A DNA stretch of 64,000 nucleotides from Streptomyces sp. CG4 (GTDB lineage: Bacteria > Actinomycetota > Actinomycetes > Streptomycetales > Streptomycetaceae), in the NCBI RefSeq assembly GCF_041080655.1, contig NZ_CP163525.1, forward strand, positions 4,030,001 to 4,094,000. Direction: 5' to 3'. Under the pieces are notes generated by a model. It did no database searches. It saw nothing but the letters and a program-made list of their open reading frames with translations, and was not told the DNA's origin. A program made the position numbers and the translations under genes. Positions 28,019 to 35,977 of the stretch are shown here, piece by piece (position 1 is the stretch's first letter; each line of letters opens with the position of its first letter).

Positions 28019-29221
28019 TCACTTCGCCGCGTCGGCCGCCTTCACCAGGGCGTCCTTGGTCACCGCGCCGGCGTACACCTTGCCGTTGTCGGTGATCAGG
28101 GCGTTGACCAGGCGAGTGGAGAAGACCGTGCCCTTGCCGAACTTGCCGGAGACCTTCTCGCCGAGCGAGCCGAGGAAGCCGCCGACGTCACCGCCCTTGG
28201 AGCCGGTCGGCAGGGCGCCCTTGGCACCGGTGTCGAAGGTCGCGATGGACGTCCAGCCCTTGCCGAGGACGCCCGCGCCCTTCATGCCGCCCTTGGCGAA
28301 GCCGTCGCCGGACTCGCGCCCGTGCCGCCGGGCCGCGGAGTCCTGCTTCTCGTCCGTCACCTTCGCACCCTTGGGCGGGGTGAAGTCGAAGGTGGAGCCG
28401 GCCGGCTTGGCGAAGGAGACCTGGGTGAAGCCCGCGTCGAGGACGGCGGCGCCGCCGCTCTTCGGCGTCAGCGTGAACTTCAGCGGCATGCCCGTCTTCG
28501 CGTCGACGGCGATGCTGATCGCGCCGACCGTGGTGCCGGACTGCCGGGGCTTGATCAGCAGCTTGTAGGCGTCGCGGCCGGCGACCTGCTCGGTGCCGTC
28601 GACGGTGACGGACGTGGTGCCGTCCACCGACTTCAGCGCCTGGTCGGCGAAGTCCTTCGGCGTGGCCGGGGGCTCGGCCTTGCGGTCCTTGCCGGAGTCG
28701 GCCGAGGTGGAGTGGTGGACCGCGTTGCTCTTGCTGTCGTAGCCCCACACGTCCTTCCCGTGGTGGATCAGGCTGTACTCGGAGCCGCTCTCCAGCAGCG
28801 ACAGCTTCTGCTTCTCCGGGCCGTCGGCGGCGACGCGCAGCGTGTGCGTGCCGGAGAGGAGCGAGGTGAGCTGGGACTGCGGGTCGGCGGAGGAGCCGTC
28901 GCCGGAGCCCTTGGCGGCGCCGGAGGCCAGGCTGTTCTCCAGGCCGCCGAGGTTGGGCAGGCCGAGGTCGGTGTTGATCCGCACGGTGCCGGACAGCTGC
29001 TGCACGTCCGACTTGGCGATCTTCTCGATGAGCTGCTTGGCGGTGATCCTGGGCAGGTCGGGGTCACCGGAGGCGGCGAGCGCCGGGACCAGCCCGATCG
29101 TGGCCGCCGCGACCCCCACCACCGCGACCGGGACCGCGTAGCGAGCGGCCTTGCGGCGTCCGGCGCGCGGATCCTCGTCCCGCGTGGCGTCCGCTGCGTC
29201 GTCGGTTTCGTACGGTGCCAT
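28019..29221 (-). CDS. LolA/RseB-like secreted or membrane-anchored protein
   Basis: A 400-residue protein from ATG 29221 (GGAGGT ten bases upstream). One N-terminal transmembrane or signal segment (ARYAVPVAVVGVAAATIGLV) is preceded by Arg/Lys and followed by an extracytoplasmic domain. That domain has the LolA/RseB pattern: ITAKQLIEKIAKSDVQQLSGTVRINTDLGLP, HTLRVAADGPEKQKLSLLE, EYSLIHHGKDVWGYDSKSNAVHH, DAYKLLIKPRQSG, AISIAVDAKTGMPLKFTL. Such proteins bind hydrophobic ligands or regulate sigma factors. It lies just upstream of the ABC genes on the same strand with a 76-base gap, so a functional link, perhaps lipid handling, is possible. Confidence 0.8.
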   Translation of the reverse strand: MAPYETDDAADATRDEDPRAGRRKAARYAVPVAVVGVAAATIGLVPALAASGDPDLPRITAKQLIEKIAKSDVQQLSGTVRINTDLGLPNLGGLENSLASGAAKGSGDGSSADPQSQLTSLLSGTHTLRVAADGPEKQKLSLLESGSEYSLIHHGKDVWGYDSKSNAVHHSTSADSGKDRKAEPPATPKDFADQALKSVDGTTSVTVDGTEQVAGRDAYKLLIKPRQSGTTVGAISIAVDAKTGMPLKFTLTPKSGGAAVLDAGFTQVSFAKPAGSTFDFTPPKGAKVTDEKQDSAARRHGRESGDGFAKGGMKGAGVLGKGWTSIATFDTGAKGALPTGSKGGDVGGFLGSLGEKVSGKFGKGTVFSTRLVNALITDNGKVYAGAVTKDALVKAADAAK

Positions 29222-29357
29222 GTGTGCCTTACCTCCGTTGTCGGCGGCGGCTGTCCTCACGCTGGTCCACCAGAGCCGCCATTCTCACCCGAATCGGTGA
29301 GGGGTGGTGATTTCCGTGCTTCCATCTCACCAAATCGGCCTTGAGGAAGCGTCAGAC

Positions 29358-29375
29358 CACGGAGCCAACTCCGTG
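29358..29375. promoter_or_regulatory. Small perfect hairpin upstream of the LolA-like gene
   Basis: 7-bp arms CACGGAG and CTCCGTG around CCAA, about 135 bases upstream of the LolA-like ATG. It may be an operator or part of a 5' leader. No gene is present in 29222-29665. Confidence 0.25.
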
Positions 29376-29557
29376 TACGACTGCGGTATGACACGTAGCG
29401 GCGGCGACTCCCCCGACCCGTAAGGGTCTCACCGGAACGGGCGGAGCCGTAAGGGGACGCAAAGGGGCGGGGCGCAGGGCCGTACGACTGGCTGCGCCGC
29501 GCAGCGTGACCACGGCGGCCTTCGGCGATCGTCCCGGGCAGCAGCCGACGTGGCGCC

Positions 29558-29671
29558 GACCGGGCAGCCGGCGCGGGTCGGCCGGACGTCAGCCGAGACG
29601 GCCGGCCGGGGACCGGGCAGCCGGCCCGGGTCGGAAAGGCGCCGGCCGAGGCGCTCGGCCGGACGTCAGCC
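29558..29671. repeat. Imperfect tandem duplication next to the polyprenyl synthase
   Basis: GACCGGGCAGCCGGCGCGGG at 29558 recurs as GACCGGGCAGCCGGCCCGGG at 29611, and GGCCGGACGTCAGCC occurs at about 29580 and again at 29657-29671. The second copy runs into the stop region of the polyprenyl synthase gene. It reads as a degenerate two-copy repeat of mixed unit length; possible hairpins here could terminate the synthase transcript. Confidence 0.5.
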
Positions 29672-30676
29672 GGCGCGGTGGACCACCGCGTCGCACAGCT
29701 CCATCAGTGCCGCCTTGGCGTCGCACTCCCTGAGCGGCGCCAGCGCGGCGCGAGCCTCCTCCGCGTAGCGGACGGTGTCCCGGCGGGCCTGCTCCAGCGC
29801 GGGGTGCGCGCGCAGCGCGGTCAGCGCCTCGGCGTGCCGGGCGTCGTCGCTGAGGTCGGAGTCGAGCAGCTCGCACAGCGCGAGGTCCTCGGGCAGCCCC
29901 AGCCGGGCCGCCCGCTCGCGCAGCCGCAGCACGGGCAGCGTCGGGATGCCCTCGCGCAGGTCGGTGCCGGGGGTCTTGCCGGACTCGTGCGAGTCGGAGG
30001 CGATGTCCAGGACGTCGTCGGCGAGCTGGAAGGCGACCCCGAGCCGCTCACCGTACTGGGTGAGCACATCGACGACCGTCTCGTCGGCGCCCGACATCAT
30101 CGCGCCGAACCGGCACGAGACCGCCACCAGCGACCCCGTCTTGCCGCCGAGCACGTCCAGATAGTGCTCGACCGGGTCGCGGCCGTCCGAGGGGCCTGCG
30201 GTCTCCAGGATCTGGCCCGTGACCAGCCGCTCGAACGCCAGGGCCTGTACCCGGACCGCCTCGGGGCCGAGGTCGGCGAGGATCTGGGAGGCACGCGCGA
30301 AGAGGAAGTCGCCGGTGAGGACCGCGACGGAGTTGCCCCAGCGGGTGTTGGCACTGTCCACACCGCGCCGCACGGCCGCCTCGTCCATGACGTCGTCGTG
30401 GTACAGCGTGGCGAGGTGGGTCAGCTCCACGACCACGGCCGACGGTACGACGCCCGGCGCATAGGGGTCGCCGAACTGGGCCGCGAGCATCACGAGCAGC
30501 GGCCGGAACCGCTTCCCACCGGCTCGCACGAGGTGCTGCGCGGCCTCCGTGATGAACGGGACCTCGCTCTTGGTGGCCTCGAGCAAGCCTTCCTCGACAG
30601 CCGCCAATCCGACCTGGACATCGGCTTCCAGAGCCTGGTCCCGCACGCTCAGCCCGAACGGCCCGACGACGGTCAC
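29666..30676 (-). CDS. Polyprenyl (hepta/octaprenyl) diphosphate synthase
   Basis: Trans-prenyltransferase, 336 residues, elongating farnesyl or geranylgeranyl diphosphate to the menaquinone side chain. Both Asp-rich motifs are seen: LATLYHDDVMDEAAVRRG (first, DDxxD) near residue 100 and FQLADDVLDIASD (second) near 220, plus GGKRFRPLLVMLAA and the KTGSLVAVSCRFGA stretch. The GTG start (30676) is preceded by AGGAGA. It stands alone, divergent from the riboswitch-controlled gene. Exact chain length cannot be deduced; a C35-C45 product would fit actinomycete menaquinones, the quinone used by the nuo enzymes encoded here. Confidence 0.9.
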   Translation of the reverse strand: MTVVGPFGLSVRDQALEADVQVGLAAVEEGLLEATKSEVPFITEAAQHLVRAGGKRFRPLLVMLAAQFGDPYAPGVVPSAVVVELTHLATLYHDDVMDEAAVRRGVDSANTRWGNSVAVLTGDFLFARASQILADLGPEAVRVQALAFERLVTGQILETAGPSDGRDPVEHYLDVLGGKTGSLVAVSCRFGAMMSGADETVVDVLTQYGERLGVAFQLADDVLDIASDSHESGKTPGTDLREGIPTLPVLRLRERAARLGLPEDLALCELLDSDLSDDARHAEALTALRAHPALEQARRDTVRYAEEARAALAPLRECDAKAALMELCDAVVHRAG

Positions 30677-31288
30677 GAGGGGTCTCCTGTCTGCAGGTGT
30701 CTGCTGGCGATTACACGGTTTGTCGATAGGTCGCTGCCATCACTCAAGTCAGCGTATCCGGTCCTCTTTCGATCACCGATAGCGCCCACCGGTCCAGCCC
30801 AGGCGGTATCGGATCATGACCGGTATGTTTTTGATCAAGTGGTAAGAGCGGACATTTATCGACTTAACAGGAATCTGCCCGCTTTGTCGCGAACCGGACG
30901 GCGAGCGGAGTAACGCGCACACCTCCCTCCGCGCGACCTTCCGTACGGCCCTCCGCACACCCCTCCTCGCGCCCCCTCCGGGTGGACGCGACCACTACGA
31001 CAACGACGGGCACCGCACCACGGGTTCCACCGCCCAACCGAACCGCCCAAATCCCCCATGTCCGATTTGACTTGATTTGCCATTTCGTGAGTTGGGTCAC
31101 GTGCGCCCATCGATCCCCGCATCCGCCCGACCACCCCTTCCCCCCTTGCCGTGTCGGCGAGTTGGCCATTGGCAACCGCAAAGGATCAAGCACCCCATAC
31201 GGCGCAGATCAAGGTCAAATGGTGCGTTGTGTGAATCCGGTACTTGTTCCCGACATGTGCTCTCGCATACGTTCCCGGCCACCAGGCG
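30677..31288. other. Divergent intergenic region, no gene seen
   Basis: About 610 bases between the polyprenyl synthase and the c-di-AMP riboswitch. Short AT-rich islands occur at 30805-30870 and around 31055-31090, and GATCAA occurs repeatedly (30832, 31182, 31207). Promoters for both flanking genes must lie here, but no -35/-10 pair is convincing enough to call. ORFs through the region show no protein-like composition. Confidence 0.5.
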
Positions 31289-31482
31289 GACGCCGAATCC
31301 TGCCACCGCCTGCGTAACCCCATCTACGAACTCATTCATAGGGCAGGAGCGGGGGACCCAGGTAAGTCGCCGGACCGGACGGCACACGTCGCACCGGAAC
31401 GGCTAGGGGTGAAGCCGTGCCTCTCCGGAGGCGCGGCCGGGCACCTCCCCGCCCGAACCCGACAGCTCACCTCGCAGGCGTC
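31289..31482 (+). promoter_or_regulatory. c-di-AMP (ydaO-yuaA) riboswitch
   Basis: A 194-base leader with the conserved ydaO class core: GGGGGACCCAGGTAAG at 31351, GGCTAGGGGTGAAGCC at 31401 and GCCCGAACCCGACAGCTCAC at 31451. P1 closes perfectly with GACGCC (31289-31294) and GGCGTC (31477-31482), and the next helix is TCCTGCC/GGCAGGA (31298-31304 with 31342-31348). It ends 15 bases before the ATG of a secreted SLT-domain protein. In Streptomyces this riboswitch class controls rpf and other cell-wall lytic genes and shuts them off when c-di-AMP is high. Here it probably acts on transcription elongation or on ribosome-site access. Confidence 0.88.
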
Positions 31483-31497
31483 GGAGAGGACTTCCCC

Positions 31498-31989
31498 ATG
31501 CCTGCTTCCGCTCAGCACCGCCGTACCCGCAACAACCGTCTCGTCCGCACCCTCGCCGTCATCAGCACAGGTGCCGCCGTTCTCGCCCTGCCGCTCATCG
31601 GCGCCACCAGCGCCTCCGCGGCCACCGGCAAGACCAGCACGAAGGTGTCCACCACCCCCGCCGGGTACCCGAACAACCTCAACGGCTGGATCCGCGAGTC
31701 GCTCGCGATCATGGCTCAGAAGGGCATCCCGGGCAGCTACAACGGCATTTACCGCAACATCATGCGGGAGTCCTCCGGCAACCCGATGGCCATCAACCTC
31801 TGGGACTCCAACGCCGCCGCGGGCACCCCGTCCAAGGGCCTGCTCCAGGTCATCCAGCCGACCTTCAACGCCTACCACGTGGCCGGTACGGCCTTCGACC
31901 TCTACGACCCGGTCGCCAACATCACCGCGGCCTGCAACTACGCCGCCGCGCGCTACGGGTCGATCGACAACGTCTACAGCGCGTACTGA
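31498..31989 (+). CDS. Secreted lytic transglycosylase (SLT domain)
   Basis: Exported cell-wall hydrolase, 163 residues. The signal peptide is clear: basic QHRRTRNNRLVR, hydrophobic TLAVISTGAAVLALPLIGA, and an Ala-x-Ala cleavage region at SASAATGK near residue 42. The mature part is a compact SLT domain with the catalytic-type glutamate in YRNIMRESSGNPMAINLWDSNA, then GTPSKGLLQVIQPTFNAYHV and NITAACNYAAARYGSIDNVY. ATG 31498 follows GGAGAGGA by seven bases; an upstream in-frame ATG at 31417 lies within the riboswitch and is not used. It should cut peptidoglycan glycan strands during growth or germination, under c-di-AMP control. Confidence 0.92.
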   Translation: MPASAQHRRTRNNRLVRTLAVISTGAAVLALPLIGATSASAATGKTSTKVSTTPAGYPNNLNGWIRESLAIMAQKGIPGSYNGIYRNIMRESSGNPMAINLWDSNAAAGTPSKGLLQVIQPTFNAYHVAGTAFDLYDPVANITAACNYAAARYGSIDNVYSAY

Positions 31990-32023
31990 CAGCCGCCGCC
32001 CCTTAGGCGGACCGGAACGACAC

Positions 32024-32076
32024 CGGCCGTCCGGCACGTCCCCGCACCTGACGGACGGGGACGTGCCGGGCGGCCG
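32024..32076 (+). terminator. Strong terminator after the SLT gene
   Basis: 21-base arms (32024-32044 and 32056-32076) with a single mismatch and an 11-base loop, 35 bases downstream of the stop. It is the obvious end of the riboswitch-controlled transcript. Confidence 0.75.
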
Positions 32077-32145
32077 CCGGGCATCCACCGGACCCACCGC
32101 GGACGGCCGCGCGCCGATGTGGCCGTCGACCGGTTCCGTACCGAC

Positions 32146-32246
32146 GTGCCGGTCACTCGGTCGCGTACTGGTGCGCCGGTCACCGGGTCGGGTACTGAGG
32201 TGCCGGCCACTCGGCCGGGTACTGAGGTGCCGGTCAGTCGGTCGGG
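32146..32246. repeat. 27-bp tandem repeat reaching the HAD gene stop
   Basis: Three full 27-base units (32146-32172, 32173-32199, 32200-32226), consensus beginning GTGCCGGTCACTCGGTCGGG, plus a partial fourth unit (32227-32246) that contains the last codons and stop of the HAD phosphatase. Two to four differences separate the units. Confidence 0.8.
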
Positions 32247-33046
32247 AACAGTCCTTCGAGGACGACCGCGATACCGTCGGCCTCGTTCGACAGGGTGATC
32301 TCATCGGCCACCGCCTTGAGTTCGGGATGTGCGTTGGCCATGGCGACTCCGTGTCCGGCCCAGTCGAGCATCGGGATGTCGTTGGGCATGTCGCCGAACG
32401 CCAGAGCCTCCTGTGCGGCGATGCCGAGCCGCTCGGCGGCGAGCGCGAGGCCGGTGGCCTTGGTCACCCCGGACGGCTGGAGCTCCACGGTCCCCGGCCC
32501 CGACATGGTGACCGTCGCGAGCGAGCCCACCACCGCGCGCGCGATGGCCGCCAACTCGTCGTCGGGCAGCGCGGCATGGCGCAGCAGCACCTTGCTGATG
32601 GGCTCGCACCACAGGTCGTCGCGCCGGCCGACCCGCACCGCGGGCAGGGTCGGGTGCGGCATCCGATAGCCCGGCTCGATGAGCGTGAGCCCGTCGACGC
32701 CGTCCTGGTCGACGGCCGCGTAGACCTGCCCCACCTCCGCCTCGATCTTGCCGAGCGCGGTCTCGGCCAGCTCCCGGTCCAGCCGCACCGACCACAACAG
32801 GCGCCCTGATCCGGCGTCGTAGACCTGCGCGCCCTGCCCGCACACCGCGAGCCCCGTGCAGCCGAGGTGCGCGAGGAGGGGCCGTACCCGTGGGGCGGGG
32901 CGGCCCGTCACCACCAGGTGCCGGGCACCGGCCCGCGCCACCCGTGCCAGCGCGGCCAGCGACCGCTCGGAGACGGTGTCGTCGCCGCGCAGCAGCGTTC
33001 CGTCCAGGTCGGTGGCGATCAGTGCATACGCGGGGGAGGCTGCCAT
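32234..33046 (-). CDS. Cof-type HAD-IIB phosphatase
   Basis: Cytoplasmic haloacid-dehalogenase hydrolase, 270 residues. Motif I is LIATDLDGTLLRGDD with the nucleophile and acid aspartates; motif II is HLVVTGRPAPRV; motif III lysine is near PSGVTKATGLALAAERLG; motif IV is ALAFGDMPNDIPMLDWAGHGVAM. The large alpha/beta cap between motifs II and III is typical of subclass IIB. Cof-like enzymes dephosphorylate sugar phosphates, FMN or HMP-PP; no substrate can be assigned. The stop codon lies in the last copy of the 27-bp repeat, suggesting that the C-terminus (LEGLFPTD) was shaped by the repeat. Confidence 0.9.
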   Translation of the reverse strand: MAASPAYALIATDLDGTLLRGDDTVSERSLAALARVARAGARHLVVTGRPAPRVRPLLAHLGCTGLAVCGQGAQVYDAGSGRLLWSVRLDRELAETALGKIEAEVGQVYAAVDQDGVDGLTLIEPGYRMPHPTLPAVRVGRRDDLWCEPISKVLLRHAALPDDELAAIARAVVGSLATVTMSGPGTVELQPSGVTKATGLALAAERLGIAAQEALAFGDMPNDIPMLDWAGHGVAMANAHPELKAVADEITLSNEADGIAVVLEGLFPTD

Positions 33047-33123
33047 GATCAGAGAATACGGATACCGCGCCCTGCCGACTCATCTTGTAGTCCTGCGTAC
33101 TTACGTACTGATCAGCCTCAAGT

Positions 33124-33139
33124 GGCGCCCGCGGGCGCC
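33124..33139 (-). terminator. G/C palindrome downstream of the flavin monooxygenase
   Basis: Perfect 16-base palindrome GGCGCCCGCGGGCGCC flanked by CAAGT and TTG, 40 bases past the monooxygenase stop and upstream of the HAD gene start. It can form a hairpin ending the ATP-grasp/monooxygenase transcript. Confidence 0.4.
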
Positions 33140-33179
33140 TTGATGACGTCGTCCACCGCTTTCCCTGCCTCGCGCGGAT

Positions 33180-34381
33180 TCACCCGTGGGCCGCCGCCAG
33201 GTGTTTCGCCAGCCGCGGGGAGGCGAACTCCGTGCCGCAGACGAAGCGCATCACCGGGCCGTACGACGACGCGGCCGGCAGGCCGGTGAAGTACAGGCCG
33301 GGCACGGAGGAGACATAGCCGGAGCCGAGCTTGGGCGTGCCACGGCTCACCGCGAGCCGCGTGCGCAGTTCATGGCCGAGGAAGTCCATCGCCGCGATGT
33401 CGACGCGGTAGCCGGTGGCCGCGATGACGTGGTCGGCGGTGAGCCGCTCGGTGCGCCCGCCGTGCGTGCGCACCGTGAGCACGGGGCTGCCGTCCGGTGC
33501 CTCGGCGGCCACGACCCGCTCGACGTCCTCCACCTGCACGGCGCTCTCGAAGCGCTGGCGCAGCCACCAGGCGCCGAGCGGTCCGAGGACGCGGCGGACC
33601 AGGTAGTGGCGGGTGGCCTCGGGCAGATAGCGGTAGGGGTGCGGGTAGTGGCTGAGCGCCCACAGCGACCAGGCGTTGCCGAACGGGGACTCGGGGCGCA
33701 GCTTCGGCTGGTCCCAGGGCGGGGCGCCGAAGGCGACCCGGCCGCGCCGCGCGCGACCACACGCACGCGTGCCCCCGCTTCGGCGGCGAGCGCCGCCGTC
33801 TCCAGCGCGGACTGGCCGGCGCCGATCACGATCAGCTCCTTGCCGTCGAACCTGCCCAGGTCGTGATGCTGGGAGCTGTGCGAGACCGGGCCCGTGGGCG
33901 CCGGTCCGTCGGCCGCAGCTCCCTTGAGCTCCGCCGGCAGGTGCGCGAGGCCGGACAGCCCGGTGGCGACGACGACCGCGCGCGCGGTGAACATCTCGCC
34001 CGAGTCCAGCTTCAGTTCGAAGCCGCCGCTCTTGTCGCGGTCCACGGCGACGACCCGCACCCGCTCCAGGTCGGGGACCAGCTGCTGCTGGAACCACTCG
34101 CCGTAGCCGATGAACGTCTCCACCGGGATGATGTCCTCGTCGGTCACCAGGCGGCGGATGCCGGCCGCGTCGCAGTAGTCGACGAGGGTGTGGCCGGGCT
34201 GCGGGCAGTCGAAATTCGAGGCGGCGGGTGTCGACTTCAGGAGCATGCCCTCGGGCATGTGGTCGCGCCAGCTGACCATGGGGTCGCCGAAGACGCGGAC
34301 GGGGATGCCGCGCGCCCGGAGATGGGCGGCGGTGGACAGGCCGAACGGCCCGGCCCCGATGACTGCAACCGGTCGAGTCAC
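33180..34381 (-). pseudogene. FAD-dependent monooxygenase/oxidoreductase, frameshifted
   Basis: A flavin-containing monooxygenase-like gene read from GTG 34381 (GGGGAGGG upstream). FAD site VAVIGAGPFGLSTAAHLRARG at the start; NAD(P)H site LIVIGAGQSALETAALAAEAG around residue 190. The first frame is good up to VRVVARG (about 33750), after which homologous-looking sequence (RVAFGAPPWDQPKLRPESPF, then HVIAATGYRVDIAAMDFLG, then GLYFTGLPAASSYGPVMRFV) continues in another frame to 33180. The shift coincides with a (CG)4 run at 33748-33755 and is explained by two extra bases. Either a true pseudogene or a sequence error; without the shift it would be a normal protein of about 400 residues. It sits 45 bases after an ATP-grasp gene. 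Confidence 0.75.
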
Positions 34382-34426
34382 GAAGTCCCTCCCCAGGACA
34401 CGGTGCGCCACTCTTGGTGGCCTTGC

Positions 34427-35692
34427 CTACTTCGTGGAGGTGCTGCTGCCGCGGCGGTTGGTCCGCCACAGCTGATAGAGGTGCTTCGCGCCCGGGCGCA
34501 CGAAGCGGGCGAGCATCGTGAGGAACGGCAGCGGGTCGTCACCCGCGAGCCAGGCCAGCTCCGTCCCGCTCGCCCGGGCCGGCGCGTGCGGCGTCGTGTA
34601 GCCGCTGCGGCGGTAGGCGAGGAGGGCGGGCAGGTCGATGTTCTCCACGATGTAGCGGTGGCCGGCGCGCTGTTCCCCCTCCGGTACGGCGCGGCCGGTC
34701 AGATTCAGATGCATCGCGCGTACGACGTCCACGCCCGACTCGCTCTCGAAGAGGCGGAACTGGGCGCCCATGCGCGGGTTGAAATCCAGGAGCTTGTACT
34801 GTCCGTCGCGCCGGTCGAAGCGCAGGTCGAGGTCGATGATGCCGCTGTAGCCGATCTGTTTGATGAAACGTGCGGCGAGGTCGGTGAGTTCCGGGTTGTC
34901 GACGACGTAGGCGTTCGCCGTCATGCCGGCGTGCGGCGGCCACGAGCGGACCTTCACGCCGGTGAACAGTGCCAGGGGGCTGGAGTCCTGGTCGAAGCAG
35001 GCGTGCACGATCCAGTCCTCGGCCTCCTCGCGCGGCAGGTACTCCTGAAGGATCACGCCCGGCTCGTCGCCCCAGTCGTGGGCGAGGGTGAGCAGGCCCT
35101 CACGGGTGGCGATCCTCGTGGTGCCGCCCACCGCGGGCCTGCTGCGCCGGACGAACGCCTCGCGGTTCTTGGCCACCACCGGGAAGCGGGCCGTGTCGGC
35201 GAAGGCCACGATGTCGTCGTACGACTCCGGAAAGGCCGACGCGGGGCTGGCGATGCCGTGCTCCACACACAGTTCGTGCAGGCCCTGTTTGCTGGCGAGC
35301 CTGCGCGGCAGCGCGGGGTCGACCCGCGGGAAGAGAAAGGATCCGGCCAACTCGTCCTGGTGCTCGGCGATCAGTACGGCGGCCTCCTCGTCGGTCGGGA
35401 CGAGGACGGCGGGGCGGCCGATACGACGGCCGATGCGCAGCAGACCCTCGACCAGGTGGCCGGGGTCCTCCGCACCGGTCGTCGGCCATACGAAGGCCTT
35501 CTTCAGATAGCGCGAGGAGGCCGCGGGCGTGTACGCGTCCTCGGTGACGGCATACATGGGCACGCCGAGCCGGCCCAGGCTGCGGATCGCTCCGACACCG
35601 CCGTGGTGCAGCGGATAGTCGCCGAACTTGACGATCAGTCCGGGCACTTCACGGTCCGCCTCGAACGGCACACCGATGCCACTTCCGGCCAC
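34427..35692 (-). CDS. ATP-grasp carboxylate-amine ligase-like protein
   Basis: Cytoplasmic ligase of the ATP-grasp superfamily, about 421 residues, forming an acyl-phosphate and joining it to an amine. Visible: N-terminal GVGAIRSLGRLGVPMYAVTED (pre-ATP-grasp), the lysine-bearing ATP site FPVVAKNREAFVRR, linker VILQEYLPREEAEDWIVHAC, and the Mg/ATP site GIIDLDLRFDRRDGQYKLLDFNPRMGAQFRLF. I use GTG 35692 (GGGGGGA upstream); GTG 35704 and ATG 35716 are in-frame alternatives. The gene is followed after 45 bases by the flavin monooxygenase, suggesting a two-gene tailoring unit. Substrate unknown. Confidence 0.85.
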   Translation of the reverse strand: MAGSGIGVPFEADREVPGLIVKFGDYPLHHGGVGAIRSLGRLGVPMYAVTEDAYTPAASSRYLKKAFVWPTTGAEDPGHLVEGLLRIGRRIGRPAVLVPTDEEAAVLIAEHQDELAGSFLFPRVDPALPRRLASKQGLHELCVEHGIASPASAFPESYDDIVAFADTARFPVVAKNREAFVRRSRPAVGGTTRIATREGLLTLAHDWGDEPGVILQEYLPREEAEDWIVHACFDQDSSPLALFTGVKVRSWPPHAGMTANAYVVDNPELTDLAARFIKQIGYSGIIDLDLRFDRRDGQYKLLDFNPRMGAQFRLFESESGVDVVRAMHLNLTGRAVPEGEQRAGHRYIVENIDLPALLAYRRSGYTTPHAPARASGTELAWLAGDDPLPFLTMLARFVRPGAKHLYQLWRTNRRGSSTSTK

Positions 35693-35896
35693 GGGTCCCC
35701 CCACGTGTCCCCCCATTGGAACGGACCCACCCCGTCCGTGTCCCCAAAGGACGCTAAGCCGGAATTGCCGCCTCCGACAAGGCTTATTCGGACATTGCGA
35801 ACTCTTTAGGCGGGGTGCGAGCAACCTTTCGAAGGCGCCGCTACTCGCGCCTTTCGGACACCTCTGCGGGCGCCACTCGAGGCACTGCCCAAGATA

Positions 35897-35918
35897 CGCG
35901 TTACGGCCGTAACGTGTG
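35897..35918. promoter_or_regulatory. Palindrome in the ATP-grasp/fumarylacetoacetase divergent promoter
   Basis: Core GTTACGGCCGTAAC (35901-35914) is perfect; the symmetry extends to 22 bases with one mismatch. It lies about 60 bases upstream of the fumarylacetoacetase start and about 200 bases upstream of the ATP-grasp gene. IclR-type repressors often control homogentisate pathway genes through such sites, but no regulator gene is adjacent. Confidence 0.5.
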
Positions 35919-35977
35919 GCGCGACCACATGAAACGCATCGCCACGCACGGCCCGGATGAGAGTGAGGCAGTACCCC

